A DNA stretch of 64,000 bases from Chitinophaga sp. (lineage in GTDB: Bacteria > Bacteroidota > Bacteroidia > Chitinophagales > Chitinophagaceae). The position numbers and the translations under genes are program-made. The stretch is taken from assembly GCF_017745275.1 (NCBI RefSeq), contig NZ_JAGHZS010000003.1:116692-180691 (forward strand). The letters run 5' to 3'. The notes below the pieces were generated by a model that saw nothing but the letters and a program-made list of their open reading frames with translations, ran no database searches and was not told the DNA's origin. Positions 42,978 through 51,851 of this stretch are shown here, one piece after another. Position 1 is the stretch's first letter. The number at the start of each line of letters is the position of its first letter.

Positions 42978-45254
42978 ATGAACACGGGATTCAAGATAGG
43001 TGGCGCATTGGCGTTATCTGCATTGCTGACTCACAGCATTCAGGCAGATGCTCAGAAGAAGGAAACATTTGTTGAAAGTAAATCAGTTGCTTCAGTAGAT
43101 CCATACATTGGCTCTGGTGGTCATGGACACGTATTCGTGGGTGCCAGCGTTCCTTACGGTGCGGTACAAACCGGACCTACCAATATTGTAAAGGGCTGGG
43201 ATTGGTGCTCTGGCTACCACTACTCAGACAGTGTGCTGATAGGCTTCTCCCAGATGCACCTGAGCGGTACCGGTATCGGTGACCTCGGCGATGTACTGGT
43301 AATGCCCTACACCGGTAAAGTAAGAACCAACAGGGGCACACAGGAAGATCCTACCTCCGGATACGGTTCCCATTACTCGCACAAAGGCGAAACCGTTCGC
43401 CCTGGCTACTACGCTGTGCAGTTGGACGACTATAAGATTAAAGCAGAACTCACCGCTTCAGAAAGGGTCGCCTTACATCGTTATACTTTCCCGAAAAATC
43501 AACAAGCTAATATTATCATTGACCTGAAAGAAGGTATCGGCTGGGATGCGCCAGTAGAAACATTTATTCGTCAGGTAGATGAATACACACTCGAAGGGTA
43601 CCGCTACTCCAAAGGATGGGCGGAAGACCAGCGCCTGTGGTTTGCCATCAAATCCTCCGTGCCGGTAAAACAATTCCTGGTATTTGATGGAGATACCCAA
43701 CAAACCGGTAACTCCGTAAAGTCAAAAACTGCCAAAGGGGTGATCGTATTCGATAAATCACCCGGACAGGTACTGCTAAAAGTAGGCATCTCCCCGGTAA
43801 GCAGCGAAAACGCATTGGCTAATATCAAAGCAGAAATTCCAGGATGGGACTTTGCCAAAGTGGTGAATACCGCCAATGCCAAATGGGATAAAGAGCTGTC
43901 TAAGGTAAAAATTGAAACAAAAGATGAAGCAGCTCGCCGCGTATTCTATACTGCACTGTATCATACCATGATTGATCCTGCTTTGTTCAATGATCATGAT
44001 GGTAGCTATCGCGGTACCGACAAAAAAGTATATGCTAATCCAGGCTTCGATAACTATTCTGTTTTCTCCCTGTGGGATATCTATCGCTCCTGTGCACCAT
44101 TGAGTACCATTCTGCACCCTGATAAGGTGAACAGCTTTGTAAACTCTATGCTAGCCATCTACAAACAGCAGGGTAAATTACCGATATGGCACCTGAATGG
44201 TAACGAAACCAATTGCATGGTAGGCTATCACGCAGTGCCACCCATTGTAGACGCTTACCTGAAAGGCTTTAAAGGCTTCAACGCTGAAGATGCGTTTGCT
44301 GCTATGAAAGCCTCTTCCACCCGCGACGACCTCGGCGTGAAATACGTGAAAGAATTAGGCTATATCCCTGCTGATAAGGAATATGAATCTGTGTCAAAAG
44401 CATTGGAATATGCGATCGACGACTGGTGCATCGCGGCCATGGCTAAGAAAATGGGTAAAACAGCTGACTACGAATACTATAAAAAACGTGCAGCCTATTA
44501 TAAAAACTACTTTGATAGCAGCATCCGCTTTGTACGTCCACGTATGAGCGATGGCAGCTTCAAAACACCTTACGATCCGTTTAACTCTATCCATGAGAAA
44601 GGCGACTTCACAGAAGGTAACGGCTGGCAATATACCTGGCTGGTGCCACAGGACGTAGAAGGGTTGATCCACCTCATGGGCGGCGACGATGCCTTCACAC
44701 GTAAGCTCGACAGCCTCTTTACAGCTAAAGGCGATATGGGAGCAGAAGCTTCCAGCGATATCTCCGGCCTGATTGGAATGTATGCACACGGTAATGAGCC
44801 TAGTCATCACGTTACCTATATGTACCCATTTGCCGGTTATCAATGGAAAACTGCAGAGAAGGTAAGACAGGTAATGAAAGAATTCTATTTCGATAAACCA
44901 GAAGGGCTGGCCGGTAACGAAGATTGCGGCGCCATGTCATCCTGGTATGTGTTTTCTTCCCTGGGCTTCTATCCTGAAAATCCCGCCAGCGGTGTGTATG
45001 TATTAGGCAGTCCACTGTTTGATAAAGCCACTATCAATGTAGGCGGCGGCAAAACATTCACGGTACAGGCCATCGGTAATAGCGCAGAGAATATCTATAT
45101 TCAAAGCGTTACCCTGAACGGAAAGCCTTATAGCAAAAGCTTTATCACCCACCAGGATGTGATAAAAGGCGGTACTATGGTAGTGAAAATGGGCAACAAA
45201 CCTAACTACGATTTCGGTAAAGCAGCAGCAGACAGACCTGCAAATAGGCTGTAA
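42978..45254 (+). CDS. GH92 family alpha-mannosidase
   Basis: GH92 enzymes are calcium-dependent exo-alpha-mannosidases. The 758-residue protein has a signal peptide (GGALALSALLTHSIQADA) and both GH92 domains: the N-terminal beta-sandwich with VDPYIGSGGHGHVFVGASVP and GWDWCSGYHYSDS, and the (alpha/alpha)6 domain with SLWDIYRS, GYHAVPPIVDAYL, EGNGWQYTWLVPQDVEGL, NEPSHHVTYMYPFAG and the catalytic-region GNEDCGAMSSWYVFSSLGFY near residue 646. The acidic residues in NED and GNE segments are intact. It should act in the periplasm on mannose-containing glycans. A strong convergent hairpin follows. Confidence 0.92.
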   Translation: MNTGFKIGGALALSALLTHSIQADAQKKETFVESKSVASVDPYIGSGGHGHVFVGASVPYGAVQTGPTNIVKGWDWCSGYHYSDSVLIGFSQMHLSGTGIGDLGDVLVMPYTGKVRTNRGTQEDPTSGYGSHYSHKGETVRPGYYAVQLDDYKIKAELTASERVALHRYTFPKNQQANIIIDLKEGIGWDAPVETFIRQVDEYTLEGYRYSKGWAEDQRLWFAIKSSVPVKQFLVFDGDTQQTGNSVKSKTAKGVIVFDKSPGQVLLKVGISPVSSENALANIKAEIPGWDFAKVVNTANAKWDKELSKVKIETKDEAARRVFYTALYHTMIDPALFNDHDGSYRGTDKKVYANPGFDNYSVFSLWDIYRSCAPLSTILHPDKVNSFVNSMLAIYKQQGKLPIWHLNGNETNCMVGYHAVPPIVDAYLKGFKGFNAEDAFAAMKASSTRDDLGVKYVKELGYIPADKEYESVSKALEYAIDDWCIAAMAKKMGKTADYEYYKKRAAYYKNYFDSSIRFVRPRMSDGSFKTPYDPFNSIHEKGDFTEGNGWQYTWLVPQDVEGLIHLMGGDDAFTRKLDSLFTAKGDMGAEASSDISGLIGMYAHGNEPSHHVTYMYPFAGYQWKTAEKVRQVMKEFYFDKPEGLAGNEDCGAMSSWYVFSSLGFYPENPASGVYVLGSPLFDKATINVGGGKTFTVQAIGNSAENIYIQSVTLNGKPYSKSFITHQDVIKGGTMVVKMGNKPNYDFGKAAADRPANRL

Positions 45255-45274
45255 TAGCTTTTAGCCATTAGCTG

Positions 45275-45355
45275 TTAGCTTTTAGCAAAATGCAGCGAAG
45301 ATATAAGCAAGTAATAAATATACTTATGCTTATATCTTCGCTGCATTTTGCTAAA
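45275..45355. terminator. Very long inverted repeat between GH92 and the GHL10-like gene
   Basis: A perfect inverted repeat of about 34 bp: the left arm begins TTAGCTTTTAGC at 45275 and runs to AAGATATAAGC at 45308, the right arm starts GCTTATATCTT at 45328. The loop is about 19 nt. Both flanks are built of the heptamer GCTAAAA/TTTTAGC and variants with GCTGTTAGC, continuing to 45381 and starting near 45254. It can serve as a bidirectional terminator, but it is far longer than needed, and the same TTAGC-type words occur in the terminator at 10487, so it resembles a repetitive extragenic element. Confidence 0.75.
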
Positions 45356-45378
45356 AGCTAAAAGCTAAAAGCTAACAG

Positions 45379-46470
45379 CTAAAGGCTAGACTCTCCCAAT
45401 ACCCGTAGTACTTCCGGCGTTACATCACCAAAAATAGAAACCCCTGCGGCTCCATTTTGAATAGCCAATCTCACTGCTTCAGCCAACTCTGAATAATTGC
45501 CGTGAAAGTCAGGCAAATAAAGGCCTGCATACAGCGGAAATGCGCCATGTAATCCTTTCACACCTTCTGCTACCGCATCTCCTATCCAACTTACATTTTC
45601 ACGGTAAAAGCCATGATAAATCATAGGACATACCGCATTCAATGGCCAGTTAGTCCAGTCTTGCCGCACAATACGTTTGGCAATTTCCGGTGTGGGGAAT
45701 ACAGCTGCTGAAATAGGTTTCTTATGTTGGCGTGCTACCTGGGCCAGGTTGTTCACTACGTTGGTAATACGGTCATAGCGGAACTTGCGCCAGGATGGGC
45801 TTTGATCGGGATGCTCAATTTGCAACGGATCAATGCCGTTCTTTTCTTTATACGCATTGCGGCATTGTTCGCAGTAGCAGAAATCATATTCCGGTAATTC
45901 TTTCGACTGATCAATACCATAATGGCTCCACAGGTTTACAGGTAATATTACATCGCAGAAGCGTACATAATCCAGGTGAATACCATCTACATAATCAAGT
46001 GAAAGAATTTTCTTCACCTGGCTTTTCAGGTAGTTTACCACTTCGGGTTTGCTGGGGCAAAGCCATCTGTAGTAGTCCACATAAGGTGGATGATCCGCAC
46101 AGGATTCGCCTTTACGGTTTTTCGCATACCATTCCGGGTGACTGGCCAGCAAATCTTTTTCGCCACGGTTCATGGTCCACATCCAGCGATGCGCTTTGAT
46201 GCCATTGGCTTTAGCGGTTTTGAAATGCAGTTCGCTGTCGGCTTCAAACATGATATCTGTGATGCCTGCTTTTCTGTAAGTAGCATACCGCGACTGTAAT
46301 ACAGCGGCGGTATCTTTATGATCAGGATTAATCCACACACGGTGTTGTACCGCCGTTTTCTCCAGACGCGGCGCCTTATTATCAGTGGTGGCAGCACTTA
46401 TCGGCAAGGAAGGCTTCACTAATGCCAACCCTCCGATACCTAATGATTTAATAAAAAGACGTTTGTCCAT
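45379..46470 (-). CDS. GHL10-like family 10 glycosylhydrolase-like protein
   Basis: A 363-residue secreted protein with a (beta/alpha)8 barrel of the glycosyl-hydrolase-like 10 type. ATG 46470 gives the Tat/Sec-like start MDKRLFIKSLGIGGLALV. An upstream TTG start is less likely. Family marks are RVWINPDHKDTAAVLQSRYA, GITDIMFEADSELHF, HRWMWTMNR, the probable active-site strand DYVDGIHLDYVRF (DYVR) and VCPMIYHGFYREN. An unusual CYCEQC cluster near residue 205 could bind metal. No substrate is known for most GHL10 proteins. A CBM9-like gene precedes it by 52 nt in the same direction, suggesting a pair. Confidence 0.82.
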   Translation of the reverse strand: MDKRLFIKSLGIGGLALVKPSLPISAATTDNKAPRLEKTAVQHRVWINPDHKDTAAVLQSRYATYRKAGITDIMFEADSELHFKTAKANGIKAHRWMWTMNRGEKDLLASHPEWYAKNRKGESCADHPPYVDYYRWLCPSKPEVVNYLKSQVKKILSLDYVDGIHLDYVRFCDVILPVNLWSHYGIDQSKELPEYDFCYCEQCRNAYKEKNGIDPLQIEHPDQSPSWRKFRYDRITNVVNNLAQVARQHKKPISAAVFPTPEIAKRIVRQDWTNWPLNAVCPMIYHGFYRENVSWIGDAVAEGVKGLHGAFPLYAGLYLPDFHGNYSELAEAVRLAIQNGAAGVSIFGDVTPEVLRVLGESSL

Positions 46471-46522
46471 ATCCGTTATTTTCTGTTTTTTTAAACGTTC
46501 GGGCAATTGACCAGGTTACAAT

Positions 46523-47623
46523 TTACTTGCTGTTGCTGGTCACTTTCCCTTCCTGGTTAATACTCACTGTTCCATGGAAGTTGCTGCCGGTAATGCTGGC
46601 AGTAAATTGCGCTGAGATGCCTTCCATCGACAAATAATATACCTGTCCGTTAGCACCGGTTTCCTTAGCGGGTATTTTCAGCGCTTCCAGGGTAGCTGCA
46701 TACTTGCCATTACTGTATTTGTAAGCCATTTGGGCATAATAGATTTTCCATAAGTAAGCTTTGGCATCCTCTGCTGCCGGTAGCTGAAATACTGCTTTAG
46801 GCTGAGTGGTAAACAACAGGTAGCCCCATCTTTCCGGTGCATGCATGTTGATAATATCCTGCGGCGACCATACCCAGTTGTTTTCCGGCTTTTGTTGCTT
46901 CACATATTCACCGTTTTTAATATCGGTGTCCCATTCAACCCTGGAAAAATTAATCCGCCATAATGTATTATCAGAAGGACGCGCGCTGTTATTGAAAAAG
47001 CTGAGCGCAGTAAAAGGAATGGCCATTTCCACGGTCCATTCTTTATCTGTGTCTTTCGAATTATTAAGTGTACCGTTTACGTGCACCGCAGTGCGAATGC
47101 CCTTAGTGTCCCAGTTTAGGAGGGCTTCGCTACCATTCCGATAAGGCTTGCCCATAAACAGGTCCATCACGGTATTGAGCGCATTAATCTCTATTTCATA
47201 GTATTGATGGGTATCGCCATCAGGATCAATGAATACTTCAAAATCGTTGTCATGAAAAATGATGGCATCATGATTGCGCAGCGTGGCCCATACATGCGGT
47301 TCCTGCAGTTCAGCAGCGATATAAAGGTATTGGTCATCCCACATCATTTTTACCCGGGTGCGCAGGCGGGGCACTGGTTTGGCTTTGCCTTCAATGTCTT
47401 CAAAATCTTCACTCCATGCTACTTGTTTCCAGGAATCTTCATTGATTTTACCATCAATCAGTAAGCCGCCTTTGGCCCGATAGCATATATAGTGCTTAGG
47501 CGTGCTGGTAAAAGGTTTAAAGGCATTAGAGAAAGTTTGGGCGAAGGTTGTCTTTCCCAGGATTGTACTGATTATAATAAAGATGCCGATCATCTTTTTC
47601 ATAAAAGAAGGTGTTGTTCTCAT
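46523..47623 (-). CDS. CBM9-like (DOMON-related) carbohydrate-binding protein
   Basis: A 366-residue secreted protein with signal peptide (MKKMIGIFIIISTILGKTTF after a seven-residue lead). Residues ~45-280 form a CBM9-like beta-sandwich: GGLLIDGKINEDSWKQVAWS, RVKMMWDDQYLYIAAELQEP, IIFHDNDFEVFIDPDGDTHQ, and a C-terminal WTVEMAIPFTAL followed by RINFSRVEW. These are the usual marks of the family that binds sugar ends. It lies upstream of the GHL10-like gene, probably in one operon. No catalytic domain is evident. Confidence 0.82.
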   Translation of the reverse strand: MRTTPSFMKKMIGIFIIISTILGKTTFAQTFSNAFKPFTSTPKHYICYRAKGGLLIDGKINEDSWKQVAWSEDFEDIEGKAKPVPRLRTRVKMMWDDQYLYIAAELQEPHVWATLRNHDAIIFHDNDFEVFIDPDGDTHQYYEIEINALNTVMDLFMGKPYRNGSEALLNWDTKGIRTAVHVNGTLNNSKDTDKEWTVEMAIPFTALSFFNNSARPSDNTLWRINFSRVEWDTDIKNGEYVKQQKPENNWVWSPQDIINMHAPERWGYLLFTTQPKAVFQLPAAEDAKAYLWKIYYAQMAYKYSNGKYAATLEALKIPAKETGANGQVYYLSMEGISAQFTASITGSNFHGTVSINQEGKVTSNSK

Positions 47624-47740
47624 TGAGATGTGTCTGAATGGTTTCCTATTGAATGGCGCGCCAAAGTTAATAAGTAATCCTGTTTATTAAAGGCTTTCTG
47701 CGAGAAGTGGAGGTAAAACAAAAAATATAATATGACTACA

Positions 47741-47771
47741 TAAAAAAAGAGCCGGATTATATCCGGCTCTT
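47741..47771 (-). terminator. Terminator of the M13 peptidase gene
   Basis: AAGAGCCGGAT (47747-47757) pairs perfectly with ATCCGGCTCTT (47761-47771). On the minus strand a run of seven T follows. Confidence 0.88.
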
Positions 47772-47807
47772 AAAAGATATCTTCAAAAAATTAATAAGTA
47801 CAGCTCA

Positions 47808-49850
47808 TTACCAGATCCGCACTCTCGTACTATCCGCTCTGTACATGCCATCTCCAGGTTTAAGACCATACACTTCATAGAAAGCATCTACATCGCTAAA
47901 TGGTCCATTAACACGGTATTTAGCAGGTGAATGCACATCGGTCAACAGTTGTTTGGCCAGTGCTTCTTTTTTAGTATGACTTAACCATCCCAGTGCATAG
48001 CCCATAAAGTAGCGCTGTGCGGGCGTGTAGCCGGCAATTTTTTCGTTTTTCTTATACTGTTCGGTTTTCTTAAATGCTTCCCATCCTAATAATATACCAC
48101 CGAGGTCAGCGATGTTTTCGCCGAGCGTGGCTTTACCATTGATGTGTAAGCTATCTACCACAACATAGCCGTCGAACTGTTTCACCATTACAGCAGCACG
48201 ATCGTTGAATTTCTTTTCATCTTCTTTGGTCCACCAGCTTTTCAGGTTACCGGCGGCATCAAATTGTCTGCCTTCATCATCAAAGCCGTGAGTGATTTCG
48301 TGACCAATGGTGGAAGCGCCGGCATAGCCATATACAACGGCATCATCCAGTTCTTCGTCGCGTTTACCGGGAACGGTGAAGATACCGGCAGGCAATACAA
48401 TTTCGTTGTTGCTGGGGTTATAATAAGCATTGTACGTTTGTGGGGTCATATCCCATTCGGTACGATCTACCGGTTTGCCTAGTTTGGCAATCTGGTAGTT
48501 TAGCCACCAACGTTCAGCAGCACGTACATTTTCATAGTAGGATTGATCCTTGATATCCATGGCAGAAAAGTCTTTCCACTTATCAGGGTATCCTACTTTC
48601 TTGGTGATTTTCGATAGTTTATACAATGCTTTTTGCTTGGTACTATCGCTCATCCAATCCAGGTGTTCGATACGGGTTTTCAGTTCGCCGCGTATTTCTT
48701 CTACCAGGTTTTCATATCTTTTTTTAGCAGCAGCATTAAAGAATTCTTTCGCAAAGAGTTGTCCCAGTGCTTCACCGATAGCGCCTTCTTCAGCATCCAG
48801 TACGCGTTTCCAACGAGGCTTCTGTTTATCCTGTCCTCTCATCAGGGTACCATAAAAAGCAAAGTCGGTGTTGGCAATGGTATCGCTCAGCGTGCTGGCA
48901 GCGCTATTGATGAGGTGCCATTTGGCGTAATTTTTCCAGGTAGCCAGTGATTGCGATTTCAGCGTATTACTTAAGGTGGTAAAGAATTCCGGCTGACCCA
49001 CAATCACGGTGTCAGCGAATTTCGTAATACCCTGTTGTTTGATGAAATCCACCCAGTCAACGTTACCGGCAATTTTATTTAATTGTGTTACAGCCATCTT
49101 GTGATAGTTGGCTTCCGGGTCACGGAGGGCCTCCAGTTTGCGGCTGGACTTAGCCAGGATGGTTTCCAGCGCTACCACTTCCGCTGCTGCTTTTTTAGCA
49201 GTGGTGCTATCCATGCCGGTGAATTGCAGCATTTTCGCCACATGCGCCGGATAAGCATTTCTTATTTTAGCAGTGCGATCATCCGTATTGAAGTAATAAT
49301 CCCGGTTAGGTAAGCCTATACCGCCTTGTCCAAATTGTACCAGCATTAATTCGCTGTTTTTGGCATCCTGACCTATGTAGAAACTACACAGGGAAACGTT
49401 GTGCGATTTGGCGGTTAGTTGTACCAATTGGGATATATTGGCAGCGGCATCAATTGCTTTCAGCTCTTCTTCAATGGGCTTGATGCCATCGGCATTGATT
49501 TTCACCGAGTCCATACCACTTTTCCAGAAAGCAGCAATTTTTTTGGAAGTAGCATCAGTGGGGTTTTCCACCGCTTTCTCATTGATGGTACGAAGACGTT
49601 TATATAACTCTTCCTGTACCAGGTTACCAATTCCCCAGGAGCTATATTCCGCGGGAATAGGATTGCGTTTTATCCAGCCACCGTTGGCGTAATCAAAAAA
49701 ATCTTGTGCGGGGTTAACCGTACTGTCTACATTGGCAGCTACGGCATCTGGTGTAGCTTGTTGGGTGTCTGTGCTTTTTTGTCCCTGGTTGCAGGCTACA
49801 AAGCAAGCCATACTGGCTATACCTGCTCCGGTAAGGATGTATTTCATCAT
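47808..49850 (-). CDS. M13 family metallopeptidase, neprilysin-like lipoprotein
   Basis: A 680-residue zinc endopeptidase that cuts small peptides. The signal ends in the lipobox FVAC (Cys20), so it is membrane-anchored, probably facing the periplasm. The N-terminal half begins NVDSTVNPAQDFFDYANGGW, the M13 start. The zinc motif is HEITH in TIGHEITHGFDDEGRQFD near residue 517, and the third ligand is in LGENIADLGG. The NAYYNPSNNEIVLPAGI substrate-binding strand and the C-terminal KYRVNGPFSDVDAF with YRADSTRVRIW ending are present, so it looks active. It is a single-gene unit with its own terminator. Confidence 0.93.
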   Translation of the reverse strand: MMKYILTGAGIASMACFVACNQGQKSTDTQQATPDAVAANVDSTVNPAQDFFDYANGGWIKRNPIPAEYSSWGIGNLVQEELYKRLRTINEKAVENPTDATSKKIAAFWKSGMDSVKINADGIKPIEEELKAIDAAANISQLVQLTAKSHNVSLCSFYIGQDAKNSELMLVQFGQGGIGLPNRDYYFNTDDRTAKIRNAYPAHVAKMLQFTGMDSTTAKKAAAEVVALETILAKSSRKLEALRDPEANYHKMAVTQLNKIAGNVDWVDFIKQQGITKFADTVIVGQPEFFTTLSNTLKSQSLATWKNYAKWHLINSAASTLSDTIANTDFAFYGTLMRGQDKQKPRWKRVLDAEEGAIGEALGQLFAKEFFNAAAKKRYENLVEEIRGELKTRIEHLDWMSDSTKQKALYKLSKITKKVGYPDKWKDFSAMDIKDQSYYENVRAAERWWLNYQIAKLGKPVDRTEWDMTPQTYNAYYNPSNNEIVLPAGIFTVPGKRDEELDDAVVYGYAGASTIGHEITHGFDDEGRQFDAAGNLKSWWTKEDEKKFNDRAAVMVKQFDGYVVVDSLHINGKATLGENIADLGGILLGWEAFKKTEQYKKNEKIAGYTPAQRYFMGYALGWLSHTKKEALAKQLLTDVHSPAKYRVNGPFSDVDAFYEVYGLKPGDGMYRADSTRVRIW

Positions 49851-50002
49851 AAGCTGTAGAGAATTTTGTTGTCGGGAGAAAGGTAATTATTTTTTTGTGA
49901 CTCCATTAATTAAAAAGGGCTTAATGGTAGCAGGATAATTTAAAGTGAATATTCATTTTATGTTGTATTTTGTTAGGAAGTCAACTCCTAACCCACTACG
50001 CT

Positions 50003-51178
50003 ATGATCAACAGACTCACATCCGGCCGTATTTTATCCATCGATGCATTTCGCGGTATCACTATTCTTGTCATGATTTTCGTGAACAGCGTATCTGGTGT
50101 AAGCGGTATCCCTTCCTGGATGCAACATGCACTGGCACAGGAAGACCGGATGACGTTTGTAGATGTGGTGTTCCCTTCCTTTCTCTTCATTGTGGGAATG
50201 TCTATTCCATTTGCGATCAACAGTCGTTTAGCAAAGGGAGATAGCTTCTGGAAACTACAGCAGCATATTGCATGGCGCACATTAGGTTTATGGGTGTTAG
50301 GTATTTTTATGGTCAATGCTGAAGAATTAAATGCTGCAGCAACGGGAATGAGTACCCCATTATGGGCATTGTTGTTTTATGCATGTGCTATATTGGTATG
50401 GAATGTATACACGTTCCAGCAACGCTGGATTGGCTGGATATTGAAAGGTACCGGGCTGTTGGGATTACTGGTGCTGGGAATTATTTATCGCGGTGGTGAT
50501 GGAACGGTTCGCCTAAGCCCACAGTGGTGGGGCATTCTGGGGTTAATTGGCTGGGCTTATCTGTATGCCTGTATTATTTACCAGTTATTCAAAGGAAATG
50601 CAGGTGGTATCATGTTGATGATTGCTGTTTGTATTGGAGGTTATATATTTCTGCAGCATCATCACAATGATTTGAGCATATTTACTTCACAAAGCAGGAA
50701 CATGGCGCATACGTCTATTGTGTTGTGTGGAATGGTGGTATCACTGTTTTATTTTGATGAAGACCTGGGATTAAAAGGCAGCAAGTTAGTGGCCAGGGTG
50801 AGTGGATTTTTAATCATTATAGTAGTGGCAGCCTTATTGCTGCGGCCGGGATACCAGATATCAAAAATTCGTGCAACGCCTAGTTGGTGCCTGTATAGCG
50901 CAGCTATTTGTATCGCTGTATTTTCTCTTTTATATTTTTTGATAGATGTAAAACATATCAGCAAGTGGACCACATTTTTCCGTCCTGCAGGCAGTAACCC
51001 GTTGCTCACGTATATCCTGCCCGACATTGTTTTCTATGTCATGCTGCTGGCCGGAGTAGGCTTGCCTGCTGTCTTGGGTCAGGGTATTCCAGGTGTACTT
51101 TGGTGTGCCTTTTTTGCTGTGGCCATGTTATTTGTCGTTAGAGGTTTAAATAAGCTGGGAATCCGTTTGCAACTGTAA
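50003..51178 (+). CDS. DUF5009 / NagX-like membrane acyltransferase
   Basis: A 391-residue protein with about ten to eleven membrane helices. ATG 50003 gives the usual start RILSIDAFRGITILVMIFVN. The following FVDVVFPSFLFIVGMSIPFA is the family hallmark, shared with the heparan-alpha-glucosaminide acetyltransferase group. Some bacterial members are annotated as N-acetylglucosamine-related transporters or acyltransferases. The C-terminal NPLLTYILPDIVFYVML also fits. A longer TTG-started frame begins at 49970. Neighbours do not clarify the substrate. Confidence 0.85.
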   Translation: MINRLTSGRILSIDAFRGITILVMIFVNSVSGVSGIPSWMQHALAQEDRMTFVDVVFPSFLFIVGMSIPFAINSRLAKGDSFWKLQQHIAWRTLGLWVLGIFMVNAEELNAAATGMSTPLWALLFYACAILVWNVYTFQQRWIGWILKGTGLLGLLVLGIIYRGGDGTVRLSPQWWGILGLIGWAYLYACIIYQLFKGNAGGIMLMIAVCIGGYIFLQHHHNDLSIFTSQSRNMAHTSIVLCGMVVSLFYFDEDLGLKGSKLVARVSGFLIIIVVAALLLRPGYQISKIRATPSWCLYSAAICIAVFSLLYFLIDVKHISKWTTFFRPAGSNPLLTYILPDIVFYVMLLAGVGLPAVLGQGIPGVLWCAFFAVAMLFVVRGLNKLGIRLQL

Positions 51179-51338
51179 CATTCGGGTATCAGCTTCCGTT
51201 ATAATACGCGTAATGTAGAAATATATCTACGTGAAAACACAAAAGTACACTGAGTACCAGTGTGATAATGAGATGGCATTTGGTTTGTCTCCATCATTAC
51301 GGGTACAAAATTGTTTTATCCCATAAAGAAGTTCCCCC

Positions 51339-51590
51339 ATGAAAAAAATTGCCGTGATCTTGGTCATCGCAGGAGTGATTTTAGCTATCTTAGCGCAGTA
51401 TGCCTATATCAACGACTGGATATGGTTTAAAGTATTCCACACGTTAGGATTTATAGGTTACATATTTATCATCAGCGGTCTTGCTTATTTTTCCCTGTGG
51501 TTAATTCATCAGTTTTCACGCGATGAAAGGAACAGGATGAAGCGCTATCAGCACCGTCATAGCGGTGAAGAAGCCAATACTGCGCAATAG
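51339..51590 (+). CDS. Small two-helix membrane protein
   Basis: An 83-residue protein with two membrane helices (IAVILVIAGVILAILAQYAY and LGFIGYIFIISGLAYFSLWL) and a very basic, polar C-terminus (SRDERNRMKRYQHRHSGEE). I do not recognise the family. The next gene starts 9 nt after its stop, so the two are probably co-transcribed. Confidence 0.7.
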   Translation: MKKIAVILVIAGVILAILAQYAYINDWIWFKVFHTLGFIGYIFIISGLAYFSLWLIHQFSRDERNRMKRYQHRHSGEEANTAQ

Positions 51591-51599
51591 TAACAGTTT

Positions 51600-51848
51600 A
51601 TGTCAGATATTTTCACGCTCAAGTTTGAATACAAAGGTCATCCGCATATCGTGGAAGTACAAACAGCGCATCAGCAATTTAAAACGGTGTATAAGGTAAC
51701 GATTGCCGAACATGAAATAGTTTTTGAGCCAGATGAAGAAGGCTTTGTGCGTGCTGTTTCCAGCAAACCATTACATGATCATTTAAATACTGTAGACATC
51801 GGGTTGTTACACCGGGTAGCGGAGCTGATAGTTGAACATATCCGATAG
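51600..51848 (+). CDS. Small cytoplasmic protein, function unknown
   Basis: An 82-residue protein starting MSDIFTLKFEYKGHPHIVEV and ending LLHRVAELIVEHIR. The first half is beta-strand-rich (VYKVTIAEHEIVFEPDEEGF), the end is one helix. There is no signal peptide. I know similar small Bacteroidetes proteins only as hypotheticals. It follows the two-helix membrane protein by 9 nt and converges on the antiporter gene with 3 nt between the ends. Confidence 0.7.
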   Translation: MSDIFTLKFEYKGHPHIVEVQTAHQQFKTVYKVTIAEHEIVFEPDEEGFVRAVSSKPLHDHLNTVDIGLLHRVAELIVEHIR

Positions 51849-51851
51849 TGA

